Source: Roseivirga thermotolerans
GTDB lineage: Bacteria > Bacteroidota > Bacteroidia > Cytophagales > Cyclobacteriaceae
Length of the DNA: 64,000 bases
Assembly: GCF_014653175.1 (NCBI RefSeq)
Contig: NZ_BNAG01000004.1
Span: forward strand, 1 to 64,000
Direction: 5' to 3'
Shown here: positions 8,355 through 16,977 of the stretch, piece by piece
Position numbering within the stretch: position 1 is the stretch's first letter
Layout of the letters: every line of letters starts with the position of its first letter
The notes under the pieces: model-generated
What the model saw: only the letters and a program-made list of their open reading frames with translations
The model's database searches: none
Told to the model about the DNA's origin: nothing
Position numbers and translations under genes: made by a program

Positions 8355-8373
8355 AATCCTTCTCCTACAGCAT
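8355..8373 (+). repeat. 19-base direct repeat, copy 2
   Basis: Exact second copy of 8243-8261, preceded by a degenerate T-loop-like context. The interval 8262-8354 contains TTCGAA twice and a 7-bp inverted repeat (GAATCTC / GAGATTC), but no convincing gene. Confidence 0.7.
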
Positions 8374-8469
8374 TTTAATTTGCTGGTTACAAAGGCCATG
8401 CTTTTGGAAGTCAGCCAACCGCTTCAAGTTAAAATTTACCAATAGTAATTCTTGTCAGTCTTTCGTAGA

Positions 8470-8530
8470 AAAGATGCCCGGTTTAAGGTGATATACCTAG
8501 AAGTTCTGCAGGTAGCAGACGGGCATCTTT
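8470..8530. other. Three-way-junction hairpin (structured RNA or terminator)
   Basis: An 11-bp GC-rich outer stem (8470-8480 with 8520-8530) encloses two small hairpins. One is AGGT/ACCT (8486-8489 with 8495-8498), the other TCTGC/GCAGA (8505-8509 with 8515-8519). It sits 29 bases beyond the 3' end of the minus-strand gene ending at 8560 and downstream of the plus-strand tRNA-like locus. It could serve as a terminator or be a small structured RNA. No long T run adjoins it. Confidence 0.45.
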
Positions 8531-8559
8531 ACCCTTTTGAAAGGTGGATTTGCCTTGGG

Positions 8560-9774
8560 TTAGTCGCAATCCACAATTTCGAAGCAAGGCCCTGCCGTGT
8601 ACCTTCCGTCATCTAGTGGTATTTTCATCAGCTCCATGGCTTTGTATTTAAGATCATACATGAGTGTCACTCCTTTTATGAGTTGGTCGGGTTGTCCGTT
8701 GCAGGCTAAATTGATGTTTTTCAGAAGAGCCGTGTAAGTTTTGCTAAACTCCAATGATTTTTCATAAAGTGCCGAACCTTTGTCATAGTCGGAAAGCTTA
8801 GGGTTTGGCCTGAAGTTATACATGGCTCCCCAGTCTACCTTAAAGGGCTGGCCCGTGGGCAGACCTTTATTGGGGCTGTCTCTGTGAGCGGAATCGGTAA
8901 CGGCATAGAATCTGCCAAACCTTATTTCTTTAAAGCGGAAATAATGGGCATACTCTTCAACATCGGGGCCAAATAGTTTGTAATCATCGTCTTTAGGGTC
9001 GTATTCCTGCGAGAAGATAGTGCCTAATGTACCTTCGCCTTGCCCAACTATTTCATCGATTAACTGAATAGCGTCTGTCAGGTTGTTCACAGTAATTATT
9101 TTACCTCCGGAACCATAGTACTGTTCATCGCTCACCTGGTTTCTGTTGGGAGTAAATATGCTTTCACCTTTATTTTGAGCTTCTTTTTCCAGTTTAATCA
9201 GTGTGTCTTTAATGGCTTTGTAAAATTCGCCAATGCCGGTAAAGCTAGAGTCTGCACTGTTTCTTGCCAGCTCCTTATCTTTCTCTGATAGAAACTGCAA
9301 GGCACCTTCGGGGTGCTCAATTTTCTCGAAAGTACGGATAGAGTCTATGGAAAATGGAGCCAGGGGTACGATGAGCTGAGGCATTACATTTCCCGGCAGT
9401 TGCGATGGATAATTGGGAGTAAAAGTGCCTATGCTAGGTGTGCCACCAACCGCATTGAGCAGGTTGGCTACCATAACCATATGAAGCATTTCTTCAATCA
9501 CCACACTTTTAATTATCTCTACCGACTCTAGGTTTGTACCTTCTTTTATAGAGTAAAGAGCCGATAAGTAGGGGGGAATGGTAGAAAGCTCCAGGTCCAT
9601 GGCTGTTTGCAGATCGGCCTTCAGGTCTTCGATAGATTTTTTTTCCGAAGCATGTTCTGCAGCCTCTAAGAGTATAGACTGTTCGAAACGCTGGTCTTCA
9701 CCGCGTGACTGATCAGCTTCAGGAATTAACAGGTGACGTTTTGGATTATCTTTTTTTCGAAAGGAGAGTTTCAT
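8560..9774 (-). CDS. Ferritin-like (VioB/iminophenyl-pyruvate dimer synthase-type) protein
   Basis: The 404-residue protein has the ferritin-like domain seen at the N-terminus of VioB-type iminophenyl-pyruvate dimer synthases and in many uncharacterised proteins. Helix one carries LQTAMDLELSTIPPYL with E62. Helix two carries VVIEEMLHMVMVANLL with E95 and H98. A later helix has EEYAHYFRFKEI with E274 and H277. This set of Glu and ExxH residues could hold a di-metal centre. It lacks the rest of VioB, so it is not violacein synthase. It is the last gene of a three-gene operon, three bases after the GMC dehydrogenase, which suggests the two act on the same compound. No signal peptide. Confidence 0.75.
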   Translation of the reverse strand: MKLSFRKKDNPKRHLLIPEADQSRGEDQRFEQSILLEAAEHASEKKSIEDLKADLQTAMDLELSTIPPYLSALYSIKEGTNLESVEIIKSVVIEEMLHMVMVANLLNAVGGTPSIGTFTPNYPSQLPGNVMPQLIVPLAPFSIDSIRTFEKIEHPEGALQFLSEKDKELARNSADSSFTGIGEFYKAIKDTLIKLEKEAQNKGESIFTPNRNQVSDEQYYGSGGKIITVNNLTDAIQLIDEIVGQGEGTLGTIFSQEYDPKDDDYKLFGPDVEEYAHYFRFKEIRFGRFYAVTDSAHRDSPNKGLPTGQPFKVDWGAMYNFRPNPKLSDYDKGSALYEKSLEFSKTYTALLKNINLACNGQPDQLIKGVTLMYDLKYKAMELMKIPLDDGRYTAGPCFEIVDCD

Positions 9775-9777
9775 GAT

Positions 9778-11712
9778 TTAGCTGTTCAAGTGGTTAAGAA
9801 TTGCTTCAGAGGTTTTAAAGGCCAGAGCCGACATGGTGAGTGTTGGATTGGAGGTTCCCAGAGTAGGCATGTTTCCACATCCTACCAGGTATAAATTATT
9901 ATGGTCCCAGGTTTGGCCATTTTCATTGACTACGGAATCTTTGCTATTGTTGCCCATGCGGTGAGTACCAACAATATGACCGGCACCCCAAAAATTGTAG
10001 ACTTTGCCCTGATACTCTACATGGTCGGGATTGTCGGTTGTGTATTCGGTAAAATCTTGAACACCCGCAGCTTTAAAAATCTGATCGGACACTTTCTTGT
10101 ATTCAGCAAAGGCCTTTTTCATGTAGTCCGAGGCACTGTAATGGATTACCGGACGGTAATTACCCAGATTATCCAGGTAATTGGGGTCGATGGTTACCCT
10201 GTTTTCCGGCTCCGGAGTTTGTTCACACTCAAAGTGCAATAACAGTTGTCTTGGCACTATATGGTGTATGTGATTGCGCAGGCTTTCGCCAAACATGCCT
10301 TGAGCCACTGCATTTTCTACATCGGAACCAGGAGAAAACTTGGGCCAGCCCCAGCCCCAGTTGTCGATAGGAGAGATGCAGGCTGCATGATCTTTGCGGA
10401 ACTCGCCATCGCGCATGGTGGGTATGTTGGTGGTAGAACCAGGTCCTCTGAACGGATAGGCCTTTTTGGGAAGCAAGCCCCAAGTGAGCATTACCATGTG
10501 ATCCATAAGATTTCTACCCACCTGGTCGCTTGAGTTGGCTATGCCGGAAGCGAGCAAGAGTTTAGCGTTTTCAATGGCATTGGCTGCTAATACATAAATT
10601 TTGCCTTTGGCTACATGACTTTCGAATACGGATGAAGATGGGTTCTCATATTTTTTATATACAATACCAGTGACTTCACCGGTTTCTTCATTGGTGAGTA
10701 CTTTGGAGGCCACTGAGCGGGTGCGGATGGCGATATGTTTTGGGTCTGATTTGCGCAGGGTTTTAAGGGCGTTGTACTTGGCTTGTACAGGACAAATGGG
10801 AACGCAGCTTGCATTTCCCTCACATCTGTGTCCTTGATGGTCGTCCCATACGGCTCCAACCGGGCTATATGTGGCATGCCGTTGTTCTACATGTTCGTAG
10901 GCTTTGGTAAAAGTATTCCAGCGTTTTTCGGCTTGCAGTTGCAGCTTACCACTGCTTTTGTTCCAAACTATATCGGCATAAGGGTAATCGGCATTCGGAA
11001 TGGAGTTTCTTCCCTGAGGAGTACTCACAAATTGAAGTTCATGCTCTTTGCCATTGAAGAAAACTTTAAAACCGGAAGGAACACTCTCAATCACTTGCTT
11101 GTCTAAATAGCTTTGCGGTACTTTTTTCATGGGAAACTGATAGTTTTCACCATAGTCTCTTTCCACATCTACGTCAGGCCCTTTTTGTTCCGAAACACTG
11201 CCCGATACACCAATCTCAAATTCAGCCATCTCATAGTAAGGCTTAAGTGTGTTGTAGTCGAAGGGCCAATCGACACCCACTCCGTAGAGTGTTTTCATTC
11301 GGAAATCGTTTGGCAACATACGCGGTGTAGAGCCCAGCCAGTGCATGGTGGTTCCTCCGGGACCCCGCCAGGCATCGCTGCCAAAGGGCAATGGGCCGGC
11401 CTGAACAAGGTATCCTTTGGTAGAAGGTTGGCAGGCAGTAATTGGCTCTATATCCAGTACATCGGGCGATGGAGCATCTTTTAAATTGGGATAAGGGGAG
11501 TTGGGAACTTTTGCAGCCTTTTCGTAAAAAGTATTCAAGTAGCCCATATAATTATCGAAGGCCTCTTTCTTCTGAAAACTCATACCTGCTTCCAGTCCCG
11601 CTTCCAGAAGTAAGACTTTTTTACCGGCTTGTGACAAGGTTTTGGCCACAATAGAGCCTCCAATCCCTGACCCTACGATAACTACATCGTATTCAGTGGT
11701 GTTATTTTCCAT
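9778..11712 (-). CDS. GMC-family FAD dehydrogenase with a 3Fe-4S-type cysteine motif
   Basis: The 644-residue flavoprotein opens with the FAD dinucleotide fold (YDVVIVGSGIGGSIVAKTL, then LLLEAG). It contains the GMC block GPGGTTMHW and ends with GAGHIVGTHRMG and LGTSNPTLTMSALA, which hold the catalytic His and FAD contacts. Three cysteines, C297, C303 and C307 (CEGNASCVPICP), have the same spacing as the 3Fe-4S ligands of bacterial FAD glucose dehydrogenase. This points to a dehydrogenase passing electrons out rather than an oxidase. A small-subunit gene lies 12 bases upstream. No Tat or Sec signal is seen on either protein, so the complex may be cytosolic. The substrate is unknown; sugar or alcohol is likely by family. 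Confidence 0.88.
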   Translation of the reverse strand: MENNTTEYDVVIVGSGIGGSIVAKTLSQAGKKVLLLEAGLEAGMSFQKKEAFDNYMGYLNTFYEKAAKVPNSPYPNLKDAPSPDVLDIEPITACQPSTKGYLVQAGPLPFGSDAWRGPGGTTMHWLGSTPRMLPNDFRMKTLYGVGVDWPFDYNTLKPYYEMAEFEIGVSGSVSEQKGPDVDVERDYGENYQFPMKKVPQSYLDKQVIESVPSGFKVFFNGKEHELQFVSTPQGRNSIPNADYPYADIVWNKSSGKLQLQAEKRWNTFTKAYEHVEQRHATYSPVGAVWDDHQGHRCEGNASCVPICPVQAKYNALKTLRKSDPKHIAIRTRSVASKVLTNEETGEVTGIVYKKYENPSSSVFESHVAKGKIYVLAANAIENAKLLLASGIANSSDQVGRNLMDHMVMLTWGLLPKKAYPFRGPGSTTNIPTMRDGEFRKDHAACISPIDNWGWGWPKFSPGSDVENAVAQGMFGESLRNHIHHIVPRQLLLHFECEQTPEPENRVTIDPNYLDNLGNYRPVIHYSASDYMKKAFAEYKKVSDQIFKAAGVQDFTEYTTDNPDHVEYQGKVYNFWGAGHIVGTHRMGNNSKDSVVNENGQTWDHNNLYLVGCGNMPTLGTSNPTLTMSALAFKTSEAILNHLNS

Positions 11713-11724
11713 AATAGTGTGTGT

Positions 11725-12150
11725 TTAGCAGTTAATTTTAATGGGTGGCTCACTCCACGAATTGTAGCCGGGTTGTTTGGCTCCTGGCGGATGTGTTTCG
11801 GCAACCTCCCACACCAGACTTTGTGTGTAGCTCTGGGCTGAAATTACATTGCCATCCCAGGTACCCAAATACCACATAAGAATAATCTTCTGGCCTAATC
11901 CGGCATAATTGCCATTAGGAATTAGCTCTTTCTCAATAGTCTCGTTTATGGCTTCAGTACTTTTTAGCTTTAGAATGGACTCGCAAGCATCATAGAATTG
12001 ATCGATTGTTTGCGGGTTTACATGGGCTACAATAGTATTGAAGTAGACCTCGGCCATGCCCGTGCTCTGAAGATCGATTAGGGGGAAGCCAGTGAGATAA
12101 GTTGAAATGTCTAGAAATACATCTAACCTGGGGGGTATGTGTTTATCCAT
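11725..12150 (-). CDS. Small subunit of a sugar/sorbitol dehydrogenase-like complex
   Basis: The 141-residue protein resembles the small (gamma) subunit of membrane FAD dehydrogenases for glucose, fructose or sorbitol (FAD-SLDH family). Features are LDVFLDISTYLTGFPL near the N-terminus, KIILMWYLGTWDG in the middle and YTQSLVWEVAETHPPG near the end. Classical members carry a Tat signal that exports the catalytic subunit; here the N-terminus (MDKHIPPRLDV) has none. It is first in the operon with the GMC subunit and the ferritin-like protein. No cytochrome subunit is encoded nearby. Confidence 0.75.
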   Translation of the reverse strand: MDKHIPPRLDVFLDISTYLTGFPLIDLQSTGMAEVYFNTIVAHVNPQTIDQFYDACESILKLKSTEAINETIEKELIPNGNYAGLGQKIILMWYLGTWDGNVISAQSYTQSLVWEVAETHPPGAKQPGYNSWSEPPIKINC

Positions 12151-12293
12151 AATACTGATGTGTAATGTTTATACTTTCTAAGTTCAACAAAATCTTCCGT
12201 ATTTAAAACCCTCCCCTGAGCCGATCTTAAATAGAGAACCGGGCCATTTTATGAGCGGCATGACTTTTATATCGCTTTTACTACTTTTGAGGC

Positions 12294-13679
12294 ATGCGAA
12301 TTTTTAGAAAAACAGTGGTTGCCCAGGCCTTGATGGCCTTAATTTTTTTGGCGATTTCTTGCCAAAACAGCGAAAATATAGACAGTCGGGTGCGCTTATC
12401 CGGTAAACTCGTAAACTGGGGCAATGCTTCCAAAATTTTAAATGACCGATCCCTAGCCTCCGATTTTGGCTTGGGCAACGATCAACTTATACATACTAAT
12501 GAAGAGGGGCAGTTTAGTCTTTCTTTTGAGCTTAATGAGCCGGGCTATTTTTCCTTAGGTAGAAACAAACTTTACCTTAGCCCTGGTGATGAACTTTATC
12601 TGGAAGTAGATTATCGAGATCCGGAAGCAGCGGTGTTCAATGGAGCCAGTGCTACTCTGCAGGCCTATTTGAGCGGTGTGCCGTTTCCTAAGAGTGGTTC
12701 TTATTTAGAAGGTGGACGAAACCTCCAAAGTGCCAATGTGTCTGAAACTTGGGCATTGGCCAAAGCCAAAACCGAAGAAAGAAGAAAAGCACTGCAAGAA
12801 CTTGAAGCTACGGAAGAATTTATGGAGCTGGAGAGTATGCGGTTAACGCTGGATCAGCTCAATACCATTCTTTCAATGCCCATATATGGTTCGTTTAAAG
12901 ATTTTTGGGAGTATTCTGAAAAGAAAAAAGCAGAACTACTGGTTCCCCTCAAAGACGAAATAAACTCATTGGCTGCTGGCCTTATGCAAGACAAGTACAT
13001 GAAGCACCCCAACTTTAGGGACATGCTGCTGGAGCTCGTTGATCCGGCTTTGCAGCAGGTAGGCATTTTTGCAGAATTGACCTTTACCCCTTACATGATT
13101 GAGTATGATAAAATGGGCGCATGGTCTACCCAATTGGAGCTGGCAGGTTTAACCGAGGAAATGGAGCAGGAGACCAATCAGTTGTTAGCTTCCAATATAG
13201 CCGAAGACTACAAAGCAATGATTCAAACCAAGTTGCAGTCTTATGAGGCCTTGAACCCTGGTAAGCCGGCCTTCGATGTGGTATTGACAAATGCTCTGGG
13301 AGAGCAGGTAAACCTGAGTTCGTTTAAAGGTGAACTGATTTACGTAGACCTGTGGGCTACCTGGTGTGGACCTTGTATTGCAGAGTTTCCGGCCTTTGAA
13401 GAACTCAAAAACGACTACACCAACGATCCGATAGCTTTCGTTCCGGTTTCTATAGATACCGATTTGGAGGCATGGCAGCAGTATCTGGAGAAACACCAAT
13501 TAGAAAAAGACAACGAGTACGCTATCAACCGGTTAGATCTTGCGGACTACAAGGTTATTACCATTCCACGATACCTGTTGTTAGATTCTTCTTTTCAGAT
13601 TATATCCGTTTTTGCTCCAAAGCCGTCCGATCCGCAAACCAGACTGCTGTTGGATAGTTATTTAAAAGCAAAACCATAA
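12294..13679 (+). CDS. TlpA-family thioredoxin-domain lipoprotein
   Basis: The 461-residue protein starts with a lipoprotein signal ending in LAISCQNS (lipid Cys C23). It has an N-terminal DUF4369-like beta region, a helical middle, and a C-terminal TlpA/ResA thioredoxin domain with WCGPC (C358, C361). Such proteins reduce or isomerise disulfides in the periplasm, often with cytochrome c or redox partners. A near-consensus -7 sequence (TACTTTTG, 12282-12289) lies almost on the start codon, so the transcript could be nearly leaderless, or the real promoter is elsewhere. The gene diverges from the GMC operon. Confidence 0.88.
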   Translation: MRIFRKTVVAQALMALIFLAISCQNSENIDSRVRLSGKLVNWGNASKILNDRSLASDFGLGNDQLIHTNEEGQFSLSFELNEPGYFSLGRNKLYLSPGDELYLEVDYRDPEAAVFNGASATLQAYLSGVPFPKSGSYLEGGRNLQSANVSETWALAKAKTEERRKALQELEATEEFMELESMRLTLDQLNTILSMPIYGSFKDFWEYSEKKKAELLVPLKDEINSLAAGLMQDKYMKHPNFRDMLLELVDPALQQVGIFAELTFTPYMIEYDKMGAWSTQLELAGLTEEMEQETNQLLASNIAEDYKAMIQTKLQSYEALNPGKPAFDVVLTNALGEQVNLSSFKGELIYVDLWATWCGPCIAEFPAFEELKNDYTNDPIAFVPVSIDTDLEAWQQYLEKHQLEKDNEYAINRLDLADYKVITIPRYLLLDSSFQIISVFAPKPSDPQTRLLLDSYLKAKP

Positions 13680-13728
13680 ACGCATCCAAATATGTGAGCC
13701 TGGCAATCGATTGACTTGCCATTTCTTT

Positions 13729-13736
13729 TATATTTG
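13729..13736 (+). promoter_or_regulatory. Promoter -7 element of the acyl-CoA ligase gene
   Basis: TATATTTG matches TAnnTTTG and lies 26 bases before the start codon at 13762. A TTG at 13711-13713 is upstream with slightly short spacing. The preceding gene ends at 13679. Confidence 0.5.
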
Positions 13737-13761
13737 GAGATAGCCAAAATCTAGAATTTAC

Positions 13762-15447
13762 ATGACTGAACGCATTTGGGTAAAAAGGTACCCTGAAGGA
13801 ATTCCTGCAGATATTTCTGACAAAAGGCCGGATAACCTAATTCAGCTTTTAGAAACCTCTTTCAAGAACTTTGGGAGCAAAGAAGCCTTTGAAAATATGG
13901 GCAAATCGCTGACCTACCATGAGGTAGACCAGCAATCCGACTTCTTTGCAGCTTATTTACAGAATAAGCTGGGGATGAAGAAGGGAGATCGAATAGCCAT
14001 TCAAATGCCCAACTGCCTGCAATATCCCATAGTGCTCATTGGTGCTCTCAAGGCCGGCTGTGTTGTGGTAAACACGAACCCTCTGTACACCCATCGGGAA
14101 ATGGAGCATCAGTTTAGCGATGCTCAGGTTAAGGCTGTAGTAATAGTGGCCAACTTTGCCCATAGCCTGGAAGAGGCTTTGAAAAAAATAAAGGTAGAGC
14201 ACATCATTATTACCGAGCTGGGCGATATGCTGGGCGGCTTTAAAGGTACTCTTGTGAACCTGGTGGTGAAACATGTGAAGAAGATGGTGCCTGCCTACTC
14301 AATTCCCCAAGCATTGGCCTTTAAAAAAGTGCTAAAAGAAGGTGCTCGCATGAAATACACCAAAGTAGATATTTCAGGAGCCGATACGGCCTTTTTGCAA
14401 TATACAGGCGGTACCACAGGTGTTTCTAAGGGAGCTACTTTGAGCCATGATAATGTGGTGGCTCATACTCTCATTATTAATGAGTGGTTCAGGCCATTGC
14501 TCAGAAAGGGGCAAACGGAGGTTATGATCACCGCAATCCCGCTCTATCACATTTTTGCCCTCAATGTCAACGGTACGTTTATGATGTACATTGGAGCCAA
14601 AAATGTGCTGATTACCAACCCGCGCGATATGCCCGGTTTTATAAAAGAGCTTAAAAAGCATTCATTTACCCTTTTTACAGGAGTAAATACGCTGTTTAAT
14701 GGTTTGTTAAACCAACCGAATGTAAAGGAGGTAGACTGGAGCCATTTGAAAGGAGCCATTGGCGGAGGCATGGCCGTGCAGGATTTTGTGGCTCGCAAGT
14801 GGAAAGAAACCACCGGCTCGGATCTGGTAGAAGGTTATGGACTGAGCGAAACCTCGCCAGTTGCCAGTTGTAATCCACTAGATGGTACACACAAGATGGG
14901 AACCATCGGATTGCCATTGCCCTCTACCCAACTGGCTATATTTACAGATGAAGGCCAACAACTGGCGCAGGGAGAAATAGGGGAGATTTGCATTAAGGGA
15001 CCACAAGTAATGAGTGGCTATTGGAACCAGAGCAATGAAGGTGTTTTCTTTGATGGCGGATGGTTTCGCACGGGTGATATAGGGCTGATGGATGAAGATG
15101 GCTTCTTCAAGATTGTAGACCGCAAGAAAGATATGATCAATGTTTCAGGCTTCAACGTATACCCCAATGAAGTGGAGAATGTGATTGTAGACCACCCTAA
15201 AGTACTGGAAGTGGCCGTTATTGGGGTGCCCGATGCGCGTTCTACTGAATGTGTAAAGGCCTTTGTGGTGAAATCCGATGCCAGCCTTACGGAAGAAGAG
15301 CTAAGAACTTATTGTGAAGAAGAACTTACCGGCTATAAAAAACCGAAATACATTGAGTTTGTAGATGAATTGCCCAAGAGCAATGTGGGTAAAATTCTAC
15401 GCAGAAAGCTCAAAGAAATGGAAGAGGAGAGGTCAAAGGCAGGATGA
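13762..15447 (+). CDS. fadD: Long-chain fatty acid-CoA ligase
   Basis: The 561-residue adenylate-forming enzyme activates long-chain fatty acids to acyl-CoA with ATP. The AMP-binding P-loop YTGGTTGVSKGA (about residues 212-223) is present, as are GYGLSETSP, WFRTGDIG, and the C-terminal lysine region PKSNVGKILRRKL. Length and the N-terminal RYPEGIPADI segment match bacterial FadD. It supplies beta-oxidation or lipid recycling. It probably has its own promoter. Confidence 0.92.
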   Translation: MTERIWVKRYPEGIPADISDKRPDNLIQLLETSFKNFGSKEAFENMGKSLTYHEVDQQSDFFAAYLQNKLGMKKGDRIAIQMPNCLQYPIVLIGALKAGCVVVNTNPLYTHREMEHQFSDAQVKAVVIVANFAHSLEEALKKIKVEHIIITELGDMLGGFKGTLVNLVVKHVKKMVPAYSIPQALAFKKVLKEGARMKYTKVDISGADTAFLQYTGGTTGVSKGATLSHDNVVAHTLIINEWFRPLLRKGQTEVMITAIPLYHIFALNVNGTFMMYIGAKNVLITNPRDMPGFIKELKKHSFTLFTGVNTLFNGLLNQPNVKEVDWSHLKGAIGGGMAVQDFVARKWKETTGSDLVEGYGLSETSPVASCNPLDGTHKMGTIGLPLPSTQLAIFTDEGQQLAQGEIGEICIKGPQVMSGYWNQSNEGVFFDGGWFRTGDIGLMDEDGFFKIVDRKKDMINVSGFNVYPNEVENVIVDHPKVLEVAVIGVPDARSTECVKAFVVKSDASLTEEELRTYCEEELTGYKKPKYIEFVDELPKSNVGKILRRKLKEMEEERSKAG

Positions 15448-15531
15448 TTGGGGAATTGGTGAACTAAGGAAATCAATAGCTGAGTAAAAGCTTAGGCAGG
15501 TGCTCTATAGGAAGTAAAGGATCAAAATTAA

Positions 15532-15560
15532 TTGGCCTTTGTAATGCCTGCAAAGGCCAA
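15532..15560. terminator. Hairpin between converging genes
   Basis: A perfect 10-bp stem (15532-15541 with 15551-15560) with a nine-base loop lies between the acyl-CoA ligase gene and the converging VOC gene. It is flanked by ATTAATT on both sides, which can extend the stem with a bulge. No long T run follows on either strand, so termination is likely but not certain. Confidence 0.5.
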
Positions 15561-15565
15561 GTTGA

Positions 15566-16051
15566 TTAATTCATAGAATGCAAGCCCATTTTGTTTCCCT
15601 CCGTATCGAGGAATAGAGCGAAATACCCGTTTTCTTCGTCAATTAGGGTTTTAGCCAGTAATATTTGTCCACCACTTTTCTCAATCTTTTTTAGTACCGG
15701 CTCTAAGTCCTCACCACCATTCAAATAAACAAGCACACCCGTAGCAGATGGCTCATAGCCTTCGCCTTTGGTGATTACAACCGATGCAGACTGCCCGTTA
15801 GCCGGGAAAATTCCCATCTCTGTTCCCTGCATCTCTATGCTTTCAATTTGTATGTCTAGTATGGATTGATAAAACTTTACGGCTCTCGATATATCGGTGG
15901 CAGGAATTTCAACAATAGAGACAAATTTTTGCATGGCTGGTTTGTTTTGTGGATGGATTATTTGATTAGAGTTTAAACGATTTTCGGCATAGTAAATAAT
16001 TATGCTCCCCAAAACCAATAGTATGGCAGAGCTAAGGGTACGGTATTTCAT
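15566..16051 (-). CDS. VOC-family (glyoxalase-like) protein
   Basis: The 161-residue protein holds a vicinal-oxygen-chelate domain (about residues 42-160): FVSIVEIPATDISRAVKFYQ at the start, ALFLDTEGNKMGLHS at the end. The first 25 residues form a hydrophobic segment (SAILLVLGSIIIYY), so it is either membrane-anchored or really starts at the internal Met at 15934. Substrate unknown; VOC proteins include glyoxalases, dioxygenases and resistance proteins. The next gene upstream is an AraC-type regulator in the same orientation, and the two may form a unit. Confidence 0.82.
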   Translation of the reverse strand: MKYRTLSSAILLVLGSIIIYYAENRLNSNQIIHPQNKPAMQKFVSIVEIPATDISRAVKFYQSILDIQIESIEMQGTEMGIFPANGQSASVVITKGEGYEPSATGVLVYLNGGEDLEPVLKKIEKSGGQILLAKTLIDEENGYFALFLDTEGNKMGLHSMN

Positions 16052-16123
16052 TGGTCAACACTATTTAATGTGGGTGCTAGTTAGGTCAGTTTTAAAATAC
16101 AGAATTGTAAAAATGCGACAGGT

Positions 16124-16945
16124 CTAGCTTTCGGAGTAAATCAATGAGGAAAGCATCATTTGTTCATCATTCAGGTACTCCTTTGGATTTATGCCTGTAA
16201 ACTCTTTGAAATCTTTGATAAAGTGCGCCTGATCGTAATACTCACTTTCATAGGCTATTTGGGTCAGTGTTTCGTTTTTTTTATTCAAAAGAGACTGCAG
16301 TGCAGCTTGCAGCCGTATAATCTTCCCCAGTTGCTTTGGGCTAATTCCCACTAATCTGGAAAAATTCCTTTCAAGGTTTCTCCTCTTGTGCGGTTCCTCT
16401 TTCAGTATGGTGCCAATAGATGCTTTACCCTTTGTTTTATAGAGGGCATCTATGGTTGACTTAACAATCTGATCGACCACGGCAGATTCGTTAAGCCTGT
16501 TTTTGAGAAAGCGCTCGACTATTTCTATTCTCTCATTAGTTGAAGTAGCCTCTATTATGTCCTGCTCAAGAGAACCAATAGAGACTTCATCGAAAAGAGC
16601 ATGAAGAGGGGTGTCTTTGTCAGCCAATTCCTGAATAGGGGTTCGGATAAAATTAGCAAAGCCGTATGGATAGAAGCGAATAGCAAATGAGTTGACATAG
16701 CCTGTTGGCTGCACATAATATGGTGTGGTTATCTGGCCAATGACCATAGCCCTGGGTTGAAGAACATAGGCCATTTCGGAAGTAAACCTTTTAATGTCAT
16801 CGCCAAGAATGAAACACATTTCAATGCACCCATCGGGGACAATACGCTGTTTGGGTGCCTGTGAACCATTGGGGACTTCCAACGTCCAATAACACTTGAC
16901 TACCGGTTCTAAATCTGGATGGGGGTTAAAAGTCTCGTAGTTCAT
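16124..16945 (-). CDS. AraC-family transcriptional regulator
   Basis: The 273-residue protein has an N-terminal sensing part of the DUF6597 type (FNPHPDLEPVVKCYWTLE, PDGCIEMCF). The C-terminal AraC double helix-turn-helix covers about residues 165-262 (FSRLVGISPKQLGKIIRLQ, then IAYESEYYDQAHFIKDFKEF). Cytosolic regulator; effector and targets unknown. It lies just upstream of the VOC gene in the same direction, a likely target. Confidence 0.9.
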   Translation of the reverse strand: MNYETFNPHPDLEPVVKCYWTLEVPNGSQAPKQRIVPDGCIEMCFILGDDIKRFTSEMAYVLQPRAMVIGQITTPYYVQPTGYVNSFAIRFYPYGFANFIRTPIQELADKDTPLHALFDEVSIGSLEQDIIEATSTNERIEIVERFLKNRLNESAVVDQIVKSTIDALYKTKGKASIGTILKEEPHKRRNLERNFSRLVGISPKQLGKIIRLQAALQSLLNKKNETLTQIAYESEYYDQAHFIKDFKEFTGINPKEYLNDEQMMLSSLIYSES

Positions 16946-16977
16946 GAGTTCAATTTGGCGAAAAGTTCTTGGTAAAT

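Noticed and set aside
8149-8373. Prophage or integrative element at a tRNA gene
   Set aside because: The direct repeat fits an att site, but there is no integrase, recombinase or phage gene nearby and only 93 bases between repeats.
8260-8445. Open frame of 61 codons starting at the tRNA-like 3' end
   Set aside because: It runs over the direct repeat and the inverted repeats, has no family resemblance and no ribosome-binding context; treated as non-coding.
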